Assembly (NCBI RefSeq): GCF_010731655.1
Contig: NZ_AP022619.1
Span: forward strand, 3,720,001 to 3,784,000
Origin: Mycobacterium paraseoulense
GTDB lineage: Bacteria > Actinomycetota > Actinomycetes > Mycobacteriales > Mycobacteriaceae
Length of the DNA stretch: 64,000 nt
Direction: 5' to 3'
Positions 1 through 12,700 of this stretch are shown one piece after another (position 1 is the first letter of the stretch; every line of letters starts with the position of its first letter). The translations under genes were made by a program, and so were the position numbers. Under the pieces are notes generated by a model. It did no database searches and was not told the origin of the DNA. It worked only from the letters and a program-made list of their open reading frames with translations.

Positions 1-9
1 CGCCCATAT

Positions 10-1275
<1,266 letters not shown>

Positions 1276-1310
1276 TGTCTCCCTTTCCCACAGGCGTTCA
1301 GGTCCACAAC

Positions 1311-1316
1311 AGAATA
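1311..1316 (-). promoter_or_regulatory. Probable -10 box of ask
   Basis: On the minus strand the hexamer TATTCT fits the mycobacterial TANNNT -10 consensus. It lies about 35 bases before the ask start, which would leave a leader of roughly 30 nt containing the AAAGGGAG ribosome-binding site. No convincing -35 box was seen. Confidence 0.45.
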
Positions 1317-1486
1317 CGTGCCTGCACATCGCGATTTTCCCGGCGAGGCGTCCGGTGTGAACTCACGGCTTTGCGGGTGCGTTCACGGCTGAATTCTCGC
1401 GGGTTTGCCGCCCTGACCGCACGCCGGAGGCCGTCGCCGCACGCTCGACGGCTTTCGCGCAATTTTCTCCGTGGCGCCAACCGCGG
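1317..1486. other. Divergent intergenic region between ask and the leuA leader
   Basis: The ask-leuA gap is longer than 300 bases. It holds the ask promoter on one side and the leuA promoter, leader peptide and attenuator on the other. Between them I see AT-richer DNA with no credible gene; the short open frames on both strands lack ribosome-binding sites and codon bias. Confidence 0.5.
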
Positions 1487-3421
<1,935 letters not shown>

Positions 3422-3424
<3 letters not shown>

Positions 3425-3539
3425 TGCCGATCGCAAGCGCGGCGCTCGCGCCGGGCGCCGCGGGTCGGCACCCTCCGGCCTAGTGCCGATCGCAAGCGCG
3501 GCGCTCGCGCCGGGCGCCGCGGGTCGGCACCCTCCGGCC
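3422..3539. repeat. Perfect 59-bp tandem direct repeat, two copies, at a convergent gene junction
   Basis: Copies at 3422-3480 and 3481-3539 are identical. Each carries a nested palindrome: an outer GTGCCGA/TCGGCAC stem and an inner CGCGGCGC/GCGCCGCG stem. The first copy starts with the TAG that ends leuA. The base pattern continues into the CTAG that ends the dnaQ-like gene on the other strand. The strong GC hairpins are well placed to act as a bidirectional terminator between the converging genes. Confidence 0.9.
3424..3471. terminator. Bidirectional stem-loop between leuA and the dnaQ-like gene (first repeat copy)
   Basis: GTGCCGA at 3424-3430 pairs with TCGGCAC at 3465-3471, and CGCGGCGC at 3438-3445 pairs with GCGCCGCG at 3455-3462 inside it. 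There is no U tract, so this would be the tractless type often seen in mycobacteria. The second repeat copy (3483-3530) can form the same structure. Confidence 0.5.
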
Positions 3540-4531
3540 TAGAACAGGGCGAGCTGCTGATCGACCGTGGTGGTGTCGGTGAATTCCTCCATGCCGGTGC
3601 CGCCGACGACGGCGCGGATGGAGTCCATGAACTGCGTGTCGGAGATGACGGGGATGCCCAGCTGGCGGGCCAGGTAGCCCTTGCCCTGGTCCGGGGCGGG
3701 GTCGTTGCAGATCACCAGCGACGTCTCCGCGTCGACGGCGTCGGTGTAGGCCAGCCCGGCATGCAGGATCCGCTCGACGAGTTCCTCGTGGGTGCGGCAG
3801 ACCTCGGCCGCCAGGGCCACCCGCATGCCCTGCACCAGCGGCCTGCCGCACACGTAGCGTCCGGGATTGAGATATGGGCAGGGCATTCGCGAGGCCAGCA
3901 CCTTCAACGGGCGCAGCTCGTCGTGGGTGACGCGGCCGTTCGGCCACCGGCGCCGGCTCACCGGATGGACGGGCAGCCAGATGTCGCGTTCGCGCGCCCG
4001 CTCGAGCGCCGACGCCAGCACGCCGGTCAGCACCATCGCGTCGTCGAAGGCGTCGTGCGGCCGTTCCTGGGTCACGCCCCAGTGCGCCGCCAGGGTCTCC
4101 AATCGCAGGTTGTCGATGCCGAGGTCCAACCGCCGGGCCAGCTCGACCGTGCACATGACGGAGTCGATGGGCAACTCGGCCTCGGCGAGTTCGGCTTCGG
4201 CGGCCAAAAACGAGTAGTCGAACGCGACGTTGTGGGCGACCAGCGTGCGGCCGTCCAGCACCTTGACCACGTCGTCGACGACGTCGGTGAACTGCGGCTG
4301 GTCTTCCAGCATCGCGGCGGTCAGGCCGTGCACGTGGGTGGGACCCGGGTCCACGCCGGGGTTGAGCAGGCTGACGACCGACTGCTCGACGCGGCCGTCG
4401 GAGTCGAGGCCGAGCACCGCCAGGCTGATGACGCGCGCCTGGCCGGGCCGAAAGCCCGAGGTCTCGACGTCGATGACGGCCCAGCCCCCGACCGGCTCGC
4501 TGGCCGGCCGACCCCAGGACACGCCGTTCAT
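3539..4531 (-). CDS. DEDDh 3'-5' exonuclease with C-terminal BRCT-like domain (DnaQ-like)
   Basis: A 330-aa homologue of M. tuberculosis Rv3711c, often annotated as the DNA polymerase III epsilon subunit. The exonuclease domain occupies residues 15-185, with AVIDVETSGF as Exo I (the D and E metal ligands), LVAHNVAFDYSFL as Exo II and a later HDAFDDAM motif carrying the catalytic H and D. The C-terminal 90 residues look like a BRCT domain, ending in an ISDTQFMDSI-type motif. This pairing suggests repair-associated trimming rather than, or in addition to, replicative proofreading, because mycobacterial DnaE1 carries its own PHP proofreading activity (known for the family). The ATG at 4531 gives the usual length. 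It converges with leuA and is divergent from murT. Confidence 0.9.
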   Translation of the reverse strand: MNGVSWGRPASEPVGGWAVIDVETSGFRPGQARVISLAVLGLDSDGRVEQSVVSLLNPGVDPGPTHVHGLTAAMLEDQPQFTDVVDDVVKVLDGRTLVAHNVAFDYSFLAAEAELAEAELPIDSVMCTVELARRLDLGIDNLRLETLAAHWGVTQERPHDAFDDAMVLTGVLASALERARERDIWLPVHPVSRRRWPNGRVTHDELRPLKVLASRMPCPYLNPGRYVCGRPLVQGMRVALAAEVCRTHEELVERILHAGLAYTDAVDAETSLVICNDPAPDQGKGYLARQLGIPVISDTQFMDSIRAVVGGTGMEEFTDTTTVDQQLALF

Positions 4532-4591
4532 GATTTGAGGATGGCACGTCGGACCGACATCGCCGGGTCGCTGCGCTGCCGTGTCGGTCGG

Positions 4592-4597
4592 TAATCT
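4592..4597 (+). promoter_or_regulatory. -10 box of a leaderless murT-gatD transcript
   Basis: TAATCT matches TANNNT and ends six bases before the GTG start of murT. No Shine-Dalgarno sequence lies between, so the mRNA is probably leaderless. Confidence 0.55.
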
Positions 4598-4603
4598 GCC
4601 CGG

Positions 4604-5833
4604 GTGATCACCACCCGCGCACGCCTGGCCCTCGCCACGGGAGCGAGCGCGCGCTGGGCGTCGCGGGTGACCGGGCGCGGGGCCGGGGCGATGATCGGCG
4701 GCCTGGTCGCGATGACCCTGGACCGCTCGGTGCTCCGCCAGCTCGCGGCCGGCCGGCGCACCGTCATCGTCACCGGCACCAACGGCAAGTCGACCACCAC
4801 CCGGATGACCGCCGCCGCGCTGGGCACGCTGGGTGCGGTGGCCACCAACGCCGAGGGCGCCAACATGGACGCCGGGCTGGTGGCCGCGCTGGCGGCGAAC
4901 CGCGAGGCGCCGCTGGCGGCCCTGGAGGTCGACGAGATGCACGTGCCACACGTCTCGGATGCGGTCGAGCCCGCCGTCGTCGTGCTGCTCAACCTGTCGC
5001 GGGACCAGCTGGACCGCGTCGGCGAGATCAACGTCATCGAACGCACGCTGCGAGCCGGGCTGGCGCGCCACCCGACGGCGGTCGTGGTCGCCAACTGCGA
5101 CGACGTGCTCATGACGTCGGCGGCCTACGACAGCCCGAACGTGGTGTGGGTGGCCGCGGGCGGGTCCTGGGCGAACGACTCGGTCAGCTGCCCGCGCAGC
5201 GGCGAGGTCATCGTCCGCGAGAAGGGCCACTGGTATTCCACCGGCGCCGACTTCAAGCGGCCCAGCCCGCAGTGGTGGTTCGACGACGAGACGCTGCACG
5301 GGCCCGACGGGCTGGCCCTGCCGATGCGGTTGGCGCTGCCGGGGGCGGTCAACCGCGGCAACGCCGCCCAGGCCGTCGCGGCCGCCGTCGCCCTGGGTGC
5401 GGACCCGGTCCATGCCGTCGCGGCCGCCAGCCGGGTCGACGAGGTCGCCGGGCGCTATCGCACCGTCCGCCTCGGCGACCACGAGGCGCGGATCCTGCTG
5501 GCCAAGAACCCGGCCGGCTGGCAGGAGGCGCTGTCGATGGTCGACAAGCACGCGGCCGGGGTGGTCATCGCGGTCAACGGGCAGGTGCCCGACGGCGAGG
5601 ACCTGTCCTGGTTGTGGGACGTGCGCTTCGAGCACTTCGACAAGACCGCGGTGGTGGCGGCCGGCGAGCGGGGCACCGACCTCGCGGTGCGCCTCGGGTA
5701 CGCGGGTGTCGACCACACCCTGGTGCACGACACCGTGGCCGCCATCGCGTCCTGCCCGCCGGGCCGGGTCGAGGTCGTCGCCAACTACACCGCGTTCCTC
5801 CAGCTGCAACGGGCGTTGGTGCGCCGTGGCTGA
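4604..5833 (+). CDS. murT: Lipid II isoglutaminyl synthase, ligase subunit MurT
   Basis: With GatD it amidates the D-glutamate of lipid II, at the cytoplasmic face of the membrane. The 409-aa protein is a Mur-ligase family member with the ATP-binding VTGTNGKSTTT loop at about residues 57-67, a central Mur domain and a C-terminal DUF1727-type domain (AKNPAGWQEAL onward). A four-cysteine zinc ribbon is known in the middle of the Staphylococcus enzyme. Here the region reads SVSCPRSGEV, only one cysteine remains there, and the ribbon appears lost. The homologue is Rv3712. The stop codon overlaps the gatD start by eight bases, so the two are translationally coupled. Confidence 0.93.
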   Translation: MITTRARLALATGASARWASRVTGRGAGAMIGGLVAMTLDRSVLRQLAAGRRTVIVTGTNGKSTTTRMTAAALGTLGAVATNAEGANMDAGLVAALAANREAPLAALEVDEMHVPHVSDAVEPAVVVLLNLSRDQLDRVGEINVIERTLRAGLARHPTAVVVANCDDVLMTSAAYDSPNVVWVAAGGSWANDSVSCPRSGEVIVREKGHWYSTGADFKRPSPQWWFDDETLHGPDGLALPMRLALPGAVNRGNAAQAVAAAVALGADPVHAVAAASRVDEVAGRYRTVRLGDHEARILLAKNPAGWQEALSMVDKHAAGVVIAVNGQVPDGEDLSWLWDVRFEHFDKTAVVAAGERGTDLAVRLGYAGVDHTLVHDTVAAIASCPPGRVEVVANYTAFLQLQRALVRRG

Positions 5834-6533
5834 CTCGACCGTGCGCATCGGGCTGGTGCTGCCCGACGTGATGGGCACCTACGGCGACGGCGGCAACGCG
5901 CTGGTGCTGCGCCAGCGGCTGCGGCTGCGCGGCATCGCCGCGGAGATCGTCGAGATCACGCTGGCCGACCCGGTGCCGGACTCGCTGGACCTCTACACCC
6001 TCGGTGGGGCGGAGGACTACGCGCAGCGGTTGGCCACCAAGCACCTGATCAAGCACCCGGGGCTGCAGCGCGCCGCGGGACGCGGCGCGCCCGTGCTGGC
6101 GATCTGCGCGGCGGTCCAGGTGCTCGGCCAGTGGTATGAGACGTCGGCGGGTGACCGGGTCGACGGCGTGGGCCTGCTCGATGCGACCACCTCGCCGCAG
6201 GAGGCCCGCACCATCGGGGAGCTGATCACCAGGCCGCTGCTGCCCGGGCTGACCCAACGGCTCACCGGTTTCGAGAATCACCGGGGCGGCACCGTCCTGG
6301 GCGCCGCCGCGTCCCCGCTGGGCGCGGTGGTCAAGGGGGCGGGCAACCGGGCGGGCGACGGCCACGACGGCGCGGTGCAGGGCAGCGTCGTCGCCACCTA
6401 CATGCATGGGCCGTGCCTGGCCCGCAACCCCGAGCTGGCCGACCTGCTGCTGGGCAAGGTGGTGGGTGAGCTGGCGCCGCTGGAGCTGCCAGAGGTGGAG
6501 TTGTTGCGCCGGGAGCGATTGGCGGCGCGCTGA
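5826..6533 (+). CDS. gatD: Lipid II isoglutaminyl synthase, glutaminase subunit GatD
   Basis: Class I glutamine amidotransferase-like protein (235 aa; Rv3713/cobQ2 homologue) that supplies ammonia to MurT. The catalytic cysteine is C94 in LAICAAVQVLG and the catalytic histidine is H194 in ATYMHGP. The N-terminus LVLPDVMGTYGDGGNA is typical of GatD rather than of cobyric acid synthase, so the older cobQ2 name is misleading. GTG 5826 overlaps the end of murT and keeps the two subunits stoichiometric. Confidence 0.93.
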   Translation: MADSTVRIGLVLPDVMGTYGDGGNALVLRQRLRLRGIAAEIVEITLADPVPDSLDLYTLGGAEDYAQRLATKHLIKHPGLQRAAGRGAPVLAICAAVQVLGQWYETSAGDRVDGVGLLDATTSPQEARTIGELITRPLLPGLTQRLTGFENHRGGTVLGAAASPLGAVVKGAGNRAGDGHDGAVQGSVVATYMHGPCLARNPELADLLLGKVVGELAPLELPEVELLRRERLAAR

Positions 6534-6534
6534 C

Positions 6535-6972
6535 GTGAGGAAAGACATCGCGAGAAGCAGCCGGCCGGGGTGGGCGGGCGGCGGCGCCCTGCTCGTCGCA
6601 GCCGCATTGATTACGCCGATCCCCGCGCACGCCGCCCCGGAGGTGCCGAGCGGTCGGTACACCGTGCTCTATACCGACAGCGACAAGTCGACCAATTGGC
6701 TGTTCGCCCCGTGCGGGTCGGACTGCACGCTGGCGACCTCGCAGGACGGCGGGACGTTCGTCATCAGCTGGGAGTTCGACCTCGCGAACGGACGCTGGAC
6801 CCACAGCGGCGCGACGCAGGCGCCGTGCGCGAACGGAGCCTCGGTCCCGGCAACCGTCGACTACAGCTTCGACGCCGTGTCGCTTGCCGGTGAGGGCACG
6901 ACGACCACGTCGGACGGGTGTGGAGGTCCAGGCTCGACCGTCACCCGGCCGTTCCGATTAATTAAGTCCTGA
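6535..6972 (+). CDS. Small secreted protein of unknown function
   Basis: A 145-aa protein that starts at a GTG one base after the gatD stop codon. The N-terminus has basic residues, a hydrophobic stretch (GGGALLVAAALITPIP) and an AHA signal-peptidase I site near residue 33, so export is likely. The mature part is threonine-, serine- and glycine-rich with several cysteines (among them CGSDC, PCANG and DGCGG) that could form disulfides outside the membrane. I do not recognise the family. Its position directly behind murT-gatD suggests co-transcription and possibly a cell-envelope role (inference). M. tuberculosis has a minus-strand gene (Rv3714c) in this position instead. Confidence 0.7.
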   Translation: MRKDIARSSRPGWAGGGALLVAAALITPIPAHAAPEVPSGRYTVLYTDSDKSTNWLFAPCGSDCTLATSQDGGTFVISWEFDLANGRWTHSGATQAPCANGASVPATVDYSFDAVSLAGEGTTTTSDGCGGPGSTVTRPFRLIKS

Positions 6973-6978
6973 GCGACC

Positions 6979-7590
6979 TCAGACCATCGCCCGGCGGCCG
7001 GCGAGCGCGCGGCCCAGCGTCAGCTCGTCGGCGAACTCCAGGTCGCCGCCCATCGGCAGCCCGGAGGCGATCCGCGTCACGGTCAGGCCGGGGATGTCAC
7101 GCAACATCCGGACCAGATAGGTGGCGGTCGCCTCGCCCTCGGTGTTGGGATCGGTGGCGATGATCACCTCGGCGATGTCGACGTCGTCGACCCGCTCCCC
7201 GATCCGGCTGAGCAGCTCGCGGATCCGCAGCTGATCGGGCCCCACCCCCGACAGCGGATCCAGGGCGCCGCCCAGCACGTGGTAGCGGCCCCGGAACTCG
7301 CGGGTGCGCTCGACGGCCTGGACATCCTTGGGCTCCTCGACGACGCACACCAGCGAGCCGTCCCGGCGGGGGTCCGAGCAGATCCGGCACCGCTCGTTGT
7401 CGGAGACGTTGCCGCACACCGCGCAGAACCGGACGCCGTCGCGGACCTTGCCCAGCGCCGCGGTCAACCGGTCGATCTCCGGGGGCTCGACGGACAACAG
7501 GTGAAAGGCGATGCGTTGGGCGCTCTTGGGCCCGATACCCGGCAGCTTGCCGAGCTCGTCGATCAGATCCTGGACGGGTCCTTCAAACAT
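6979..7590 (-). CDS. recR: Recombination mediator protein RecR
   Basis: 203-aa RecFOR-pathway protein that helps load RecA on gapped DNA. Visible are the N-terminal helix-hairpin-helix ([20 protein letters not shown]), a four-cysteine zinc finger (FCAVCGN, then CRICSD, about residues 56-72) and the Toprim domain (VCVVEEPKD, then [14 protein letters not shown]). It lies 13 bases downstream of ebfC on the same strand, the usual ebfC-recR operon order. It converges on the small secreted-protein gene with only six bases between. Confidence 0.97.
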   Translation of the reverse strand: MFEGPVQDLIDELGKLPGIGPKSAQRIAFHLLSVEPPEIDRLTAALGKVRDGVRFCAVCGNVSDNERCRICSDPRRDGSLVCVVEEPKDVQAVERTREFRGRYHVLGGALDPLSGVGPDQLRIRELLSRIGERVDDVDIAEVIIATDPNTEGEATATYLVRMLRDIPGLTVTRIASGLPMGGDLEFADELTLGRALAGRRAMV

Positions 7591-7603
7591 GTCGGCGGAG
7601 GAT

Positions 7604-7951
7604 CTAGAGCCCCGGCGCCGGGGCCGGGGGTTGGCCCGGGGGCGGCCCGCCGAGACCGCCGGCCAGCGCGCCGAGCCGCTCCTGCGCCATCCGGGTGACC
7701 TGCTTCGACGCGTCGGCCATGGCGCCGACGATCAGGTCCTGCAGCGTCTCGACGTCCCCGGGGTCGACCACCTGAGGATCGATCCGCACCCCGACCACCT
7801 CGCCGCTGCCTTTCACCGTCACCTTGACCAAGCCACCGCCGGCCTGCCCGTGCACCTCGGCGTTGGCGAGGTGTTGCTGGGCTTCCATCAACTTCTGCTG
7901 CATCTGCTGCGCCTGGGCCAGCAGCGCCGACATGTCGCCTCCAGGTTGCAT
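7604..7951 (-). CDS. Nucleoid-associated protein, YbaB/EbfC family
   Basis: 115-aa homologue of Rv3716c. YbaB/EbfC proteins form dimers that bind DNA and are nearly always found next to recR. The N-terminal half is a glutamine-rich helix ([20 protein letters not shown]). A beta-rich core follows ([18 protein letters not shown]), then a helix and a short Pro/Ala/Gly tail. The ATG at 7951 is preceded by GAGGGG. It is transcribed divergently from the amidase gene across a 98-bp gap. Confidence 0.93.
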   Translation of the reverse strand: MQPGGDMSALLAQAQQMQQKLMEAQQHLANAEVHGQAGGGLVKVTVKGSGEVVGVRIDPQVVDPGDVETLQDLIVGAMADASKQVTRMAQERLGALAGGLGGPPPGQPPAPAPGL

Positions 7952-8037
7952 GACAGTCCCCTCGCATCTTGGTCTCGAGTTGGTTTCGCCTGCGTGTGTC
8001 CGGCGATTCGAAACACCCAGCGTAGACCGCGCGAGGC

Positions 8038-8043
8038 TACCTT
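8038..8043 (+). promoter_or_regulatory. -10 box of the Rv3717-type amidase (leaderless)
   Basis: TACCTT fits TANNNT and ends six bases before the GTG at 8050. There is no ribosome-binding site between them. Confidence 0.5.
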
Positions 8044-8049
8044 TGCGCC

Positions 8050-8823
8050 GTGGACCTAAGAGTCAGCAGGCGTGTCGGCATCAGGTTGGTCATCGGTGTG
8101 CTGGTCGCCGTGTCGGCGGCAATCACCCCGACCGCGGTCCCGGCCGCATGGGGGGTTCCCTCCAACATCGCCGGCATGGTGGTTTTCATCGATCCCGGCC
8201 ACAACGGCTCCAACGACGCCTCGATCAGCCGTCAGGTGCCCACCGGCCGCGGCGGCACCAAGGACTGCCAGGCGAGCGGGACGTCGACCAACAGCGGCTA
8301 TCAGGAACACACCTTCACCTGGGACACCGCGCTGCGGGTCCGCCAGGAGTTGAACGCCCTGGGCGTCCGGACCGCCCTGGCCCGCGGGAACGACACCGGG
8401 CTGGGGCCGTGCGTCGACGAGCGCGCCAACATGGCCAACGCGCTGCGCCCGAACGCGGTGCTGAGCATCCACGCCGACGGCGGGCCGGCGTCGGGCCGGG
8501 GCTTCCACGTCAACTACTCGGCCCCGCCGCTCAACCAGGTGCAGGCCGGCCCGTCGGTGCAGTACGCGCGGATCATGCGCGACCAGATGCAGGCCTCCGG
8601 GATTCCGCCGGCCAACTACATCGGCCAGAACGGGCTCTACGGTCGCTCGGACCTGGCTGGGCTGAACCTGGCGCAGTACCCGTCGATCCTGGTCGAGTGC
8701 GGCAACATGAAGAACCCAGCGGATTCGGCGTTGATGGAATCGGCCGAGGGCAGGCAGAAGTATGCCGACGCGATGGTCCGCGGGGTCGCGGGTTTCCTGG
8801 CCTCGCAGGGCCAGGCGCGCTAA
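8050..8823 (+). CDS. Zinc-dependent N-acetylmuramoyl-L-alanine amidase (Rv3717 family)
   Basis: Cleaves the amide bond between muramic acid and the stem peptide, outside the membrane. The 257-aa product has a signal peptide (hydrophobic residues 11-30, cleavage after about AAWG) and an Amidase_3 domain. The zinc and catalytic residues H51 (DPGHNG), E86 (YQEHTF), H141 (SIHADGG) and E216 (LVECGNM) sit exactly 16 positions later than those of M. tuberculosis Rv3717, confirming a complete active site with a slightly longer N-terminus. The two cysteines CQAS and GPCVDE probably form the disulfide known in that family. The accessory PKS-NRPS island begins downstream of this gene. Confidence 0.95.
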   Translation: MDLRVSRRVGIRLVIGVLVAVSAAITPTAVPAAWGVPSNIAGMVVFIDPGHNGSNDASISRQVPTGRGGTKDCQASGTSTNSGYQEHTFTWDTALRVRQELNALGVRTALARGNDTGLGPCVDERANMANALRPNAVLSIHADGGPASGRGFHVNYSAPPLNQVQAGPSVQYARIMRDQMQASGIPPANYIGQNGLYGRSDLAGLNLAQYPSILVECGNMKNPADSALMESAEGRQKYADAMVRGVAGFLASQGQAR

Positions 8824-8858
8824 CCGCCACCAGCGCCTGGCACGCGCCGGCGCCACCC

Positions 8859-8874
8859 GCGGAGGCTTCTCCGC
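8859..8874 (+). terminator. Possible stem-loop after the amidase gene
   Basis: GCGGAG and CTCCGC form a 6-bp stem with a four-base loop, 36 bases after the stop codon. There is no U tract, so it is weak evidence for termination. Confidence 0.25.
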
Positions 8875-9237
8875 CGGGCCGTAACCCCCATCGTGGTTTA
8901 ACGCACAGCTAACACACTGGTCACTTCGGAAAATTTGCCTCAAGGCGGCGCGCGACAACGAGACCTTGGGTATGGTCTGTTCCACGCATGTCGAGTTGCG
9001 GGGTGGGAGAACCGATGATCGACCCGTCGACAACGACAACGCCGACTTGTTCGTTGCGGCCGACGACAACCGGCGCAGGACGACTTGTGGCAGACCTTCG
9101 CCGAAGTCTCAACCAACTGCCGGATGGTCGAGAGCGCAACCATTCGCGCTGCATCTCCGCTCCGCCCGGCAAAGTGGCGAGAGCGGCCACGCTGGCGCAG
9201 CCGTCGACTCATACGCCTTTGAGGCGGGCGAAGTCGG
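8875..9237. other. Weakly coding region at the left edge of the PKS-NRPS island
   Basis: This stretch is less GC-rich than its neighbours. Several short overlapping open frames exist on both strands. The best placed is an ATG at 9015 preceded by GGGTGGGAG and encoding about 77 residues (MIDPSTTTTPT...), but its third codon positions show no GC bias and it matches nothing I recognise. A TATGGT hexamer at 8971-8976 could be a -10 box for the downstream operon. I cannot assign a gene here. Confidence 0.3.
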
Positions 9238-9690
9238 ATGAGGTTTGAGGGCCGGAAACAGCTACTGACGGGGCGACAATCAAATGTCCCGCCTCCACGA
9301 GAGTCTGGTCACTTCCGCACCGAATGGCGACCCAGCCTATTGGCGAATATCGGGAAATCAGTCATTCCAGATTTGCCTAGGCGAGTAATCAGCAAAGCGC
9401 CGCGAGAGCTGGCGCCACCCAGGGCCGATTTTTCCGAGGCGGACCGCCAAGTGTTCCACGGAGCGATTGCATATTCGGACCTCGAGCCGAACTCTGATTA
9501 TGTGTTTGCGCTGGTAGAGCCCGGGATTGCACCCCAACGGCTCCGTAATCGATCAATTGGAATGGGCACCGGTATCACGCCCGGCACCCGACGTTTCCGG
9601 CCGCAACCAATTGTCGAAGACGCGCCGACTCGACCAGGCGGTCCCATCTGCAAATTCGAATTCAAACGCGCTTACCACCCCGCCGGATAA
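9238..9690 (+). CDS. Uncertain 150-codon open frame just upstream of the PKS
   Basis: An open frame that ends 15 bases before the PKS start codon, with its TAA next to the AAGAAGAGG ribosome-binding site of the PKS. It would encode a basic, arginine- and proline-rich 150-aa protein with no motif I recognise. Codon third positions are mixed, unlike the strongly GC-biased genes around it, and no clear ribosome-binding site precedes the ATG. It could be a foreign or decaying gene, a coupled upstream frame, or simply an untranslated leader. I list it mainly because of its position and uninterrupted length. Confidence 0.25.
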   Translation: MRFEGRKQLLTGRQSNVPPPRESGHFRTEWRPSLLANIGKSVIPDLPRRVISKAPRELAPPRADFSEADRQVFHGAIAYSDLEPNSDYVFALVEPGIAPQRLRNRSIGMGTGITPGTRRFRPQPIVEDAPTRPGGPICKFEFKRAYHPAG

Positions 9691-9705
9691 GAAGAGGTAA
9701 CGGCC

Positions 9706-12700
9706 GTGGACAAAGCAACCCTCACTTCCACCGCTGTCATCGGCATGGCTTGTCGACTGCCCGGGGGCATCGACTCCCCTGAGCGGCTGTGGGAGGCTTT
9801 GCTACGCGGAGATGACCTGGTCACCGAGGTCCCGCCGGACCGCTGGGACGCCGAGGAATATTACGACCCTCAGCCGGGAGTGCCGGGTCGATCGGTGACG
9901 AAGTGGGGTGGGTTCCTCGATGACGTCGCCGGCTTCGATTGCGAATTCTTCGGGATCAACGAGCGCGAGGCCACCGCGATCGACCCCCAGCACCGGTTGC
10001 TGCTGGAAACCTCCTGGGAGGCCATCGAGCACGCCGGCCTGACTCCAGCGACCATGGCCGACTCGCTCACCGGGGTGTTCGTGGGTCTGACGCACGGCGA
10101 CTATCAACTGCTGGCCGCCGATGCGAACGCCGTGGAGGCGCCGTATGGATTCACCGGCAGCAGTTTCAGCCTGGCATCCGGGCGGATCGCGTACACCTTG
10201 GGCATCCACGGTCCCGCGCTCACGGTGGACACCGCATGCTCGTCCGGTCTGACCGCAGTGCACCTGGCCTGCCACAGCCTGAGCGACGGTGAAAGCGACC
10301 TCGCCCTGGCGGGTGGCGCCGCGGTGATCCTGGATCCGCGGAAGTTCGTCGCAGGTTCCGCGGAAGGCATGCTGTCTCCCACCGGACGGTGCCACGCGTT
10401 CGACGTCGCGGCTGACGGGTTCGCGTCTGCTGAGGGCTGCGTCGTGGTTTTACTCAAGCGTTTGTCCGACGCGCTGCGCGACGGCGATCGGATCCTGGCC
10501 GTCATCCGCGGCAGTGCCGCCAACCAGGACGGCCACACCGTCAACATCGCCACACCCTCGGTCGAGGCGCAGACCGCGGTGTACAAGGCGGCGTTGGCCG
10601 CGGCCGGCGTCGACGCCCGCAGCGTCGGCATGATCGAGGCGCACGGCACCGGCACGCCCGTCGGCGACCCGGTCGAATACGCCAGCCTCGCCGCCGTCTA
10701 CGGCATCGACGGCCCCTGCGCGCTGGCGACGGTGAAGACCAACCTGGGGCATGCCCAGTCGGCCGCCGGAACGCTCGGGCTGATGAAAACCATCCTGGCC
10801 CTCCAGCACGGCATGATTCCGCAAAATCTGCACTTCACCCGGCTGCCCGACCAAATGGCCGCAATAAAGACCGAACTCTTTGTGCCACAGACGATTACAC
10901 CGTGGCCGACCAATGGTCACCATCCCCGACGGGCGGCGGTGTCGTCGTACGGACTTTCGGGAACAAACGCACACGCCATCGTGGAGCAAGCCCCAGCGCA
11001 GGCTCCCGAATCCGCTGTGCCCGAAACCATCCCAGCCGAGTCGGTTACGGCGGCACCCCTGCTGTTCCCGCTGTCGTCCACCTCAGCCGACGAATTGCGC
11101 CGCACCGCCGGCCGCCTGGCCGACTGGGTGGCGGCGCACGAGGAGGTGGCCTTGACGGATCTGGCCTACACCCTGGCGCGCCGGCGCGCGCACCGCCCGG
11201 TGCGCACTGCCGTCATTGCGGGTAGCCGGCCGGAGCTAACCAAGGCTTTGCGCGAGGTCGCCGACGGCGACACTCCGTATCAGGCCGCGGCCGGGCAGGA
11301 CGACCGCGGACCGGTCTGGGTGTTCTCGGGACAAGGTTCGCAGTGGGCTCAAATGGGAGCTGAGCTGCTGGCGACCGAACCGGTGTTCGCCGCGACCGTC
11401 GCGGCCGCCGAGTCACTGATCGCCCACGAGTCCGGGTTCTCGGTGACCCAGGCGATGACCGCCCCGCAGTCCGTGACCGGTATCGACCGGATTCAACCGA
11501 CCCTGTTCACCATGCAGGTCGCGCTGGCCGACACCATGCGCTCGTACGGGGTGCACCCGGGCGCGGTCATCGGGCATTCCCTGGGTGAGGTCGCGGCGGC
11601 CGTCGTCGCGGGAGCGCTATCGCTGGAAGACGGGTTGCGCGTCATCTGCCGGCGCTCCCGGCTGATGTCCCGCATCGCCGGCGCCGGTGCAATGGCCTCG
11701 GTGGAACTGCCTGCCCAGCAAGTGCTTTCGGAGCTGGTGACCCGTGGTGTCGACGACGCCGTGGTGGCGGTGGTGGCGTCGCCGCAGTCCACAGTGATCG
11801 GCGGTGCCACCCAGACGGTGCGCGATCTGGTCGCGGCCTGGGAAGCGCGCGACGTGATGGCCCGCGAGATCGCCGTCGACGTCGCCTCGCACTCCCCCCA
11901 GGTCGACCCGATTCTCGACGATCTGGCCGACGCGCTCGCCGAGCTGCACCCGATGCCGCCGGAAGTTCCCTTCTACTCGGCGACCCTCTACGACCCGCGC
12001 GAGCGGCCGCTCTGCGATGCCGGGTACTGGGTGCAGAATCTGCGCCAGATGGTGCGGTTCGCCCCGGCGGTGCGGGCCGCTTTGGAGGACGGCTACCGGG
12101 TCTTCGCGGAGCTGGCGCCCCACCCGCTGCTCACCCACGCGGTCGAGCAGACCGCCCGCAGTCTCGACATGCCGCTGGCCGCCCTGGCCGCCATGCGCCG
12201 CGAGCAGGCGCAGCCCCACGGTTTACGCGGTTTTGTCGCGGACCTGTACAGCGCGGGGGCTGCGGTCGACTTCTCCGCTCTCTACCCGAATGGGCGGCTG
12301 GTGGACGCGCCGCTGCCGACCTGGACGCACCGCCGGCTGTTGTTGAGCCGCGGCGCTCAACCCTCGATACACGGCGGTTGCACCGTTTCGGTGCATCCGC
12401 TGTTGGGCGCCCACGTGCGCTTGCTGGAAGACCCGGAGCGCCACGTCTGGCAGGCCGAGGTCGGCACCGCCGCCCAGCCCTGGCTCGGCGATCACCAGGT
12501 TCGCGATGTGACCGTGTTTCCGGGGGCTGCTTACTGCGAAATGGCGCTGGCGGCCGCGCGCACTGTGCTCGGCAACGCCTCTGAAGTCCGCGACCTGCGC
12601 TTCGAACATGCGCTGCTGCTGGACGAGCAGACCACGATCGGCGCCTCGGCGGCGTTGTCATCAGCGGGCGCCGCCGATTTCGCCGTGGAGTCCGATGAGG

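Noticed and set aside
8921..9248. Overlapping short open frames on both strands (8921-9190, 8940-9212, 8966-9241, 8988-9248)
   Set aside because: None has GC-biased third positions or a recognisable motif, and they contradict one another. They are kept only as part of the weakly coding region.
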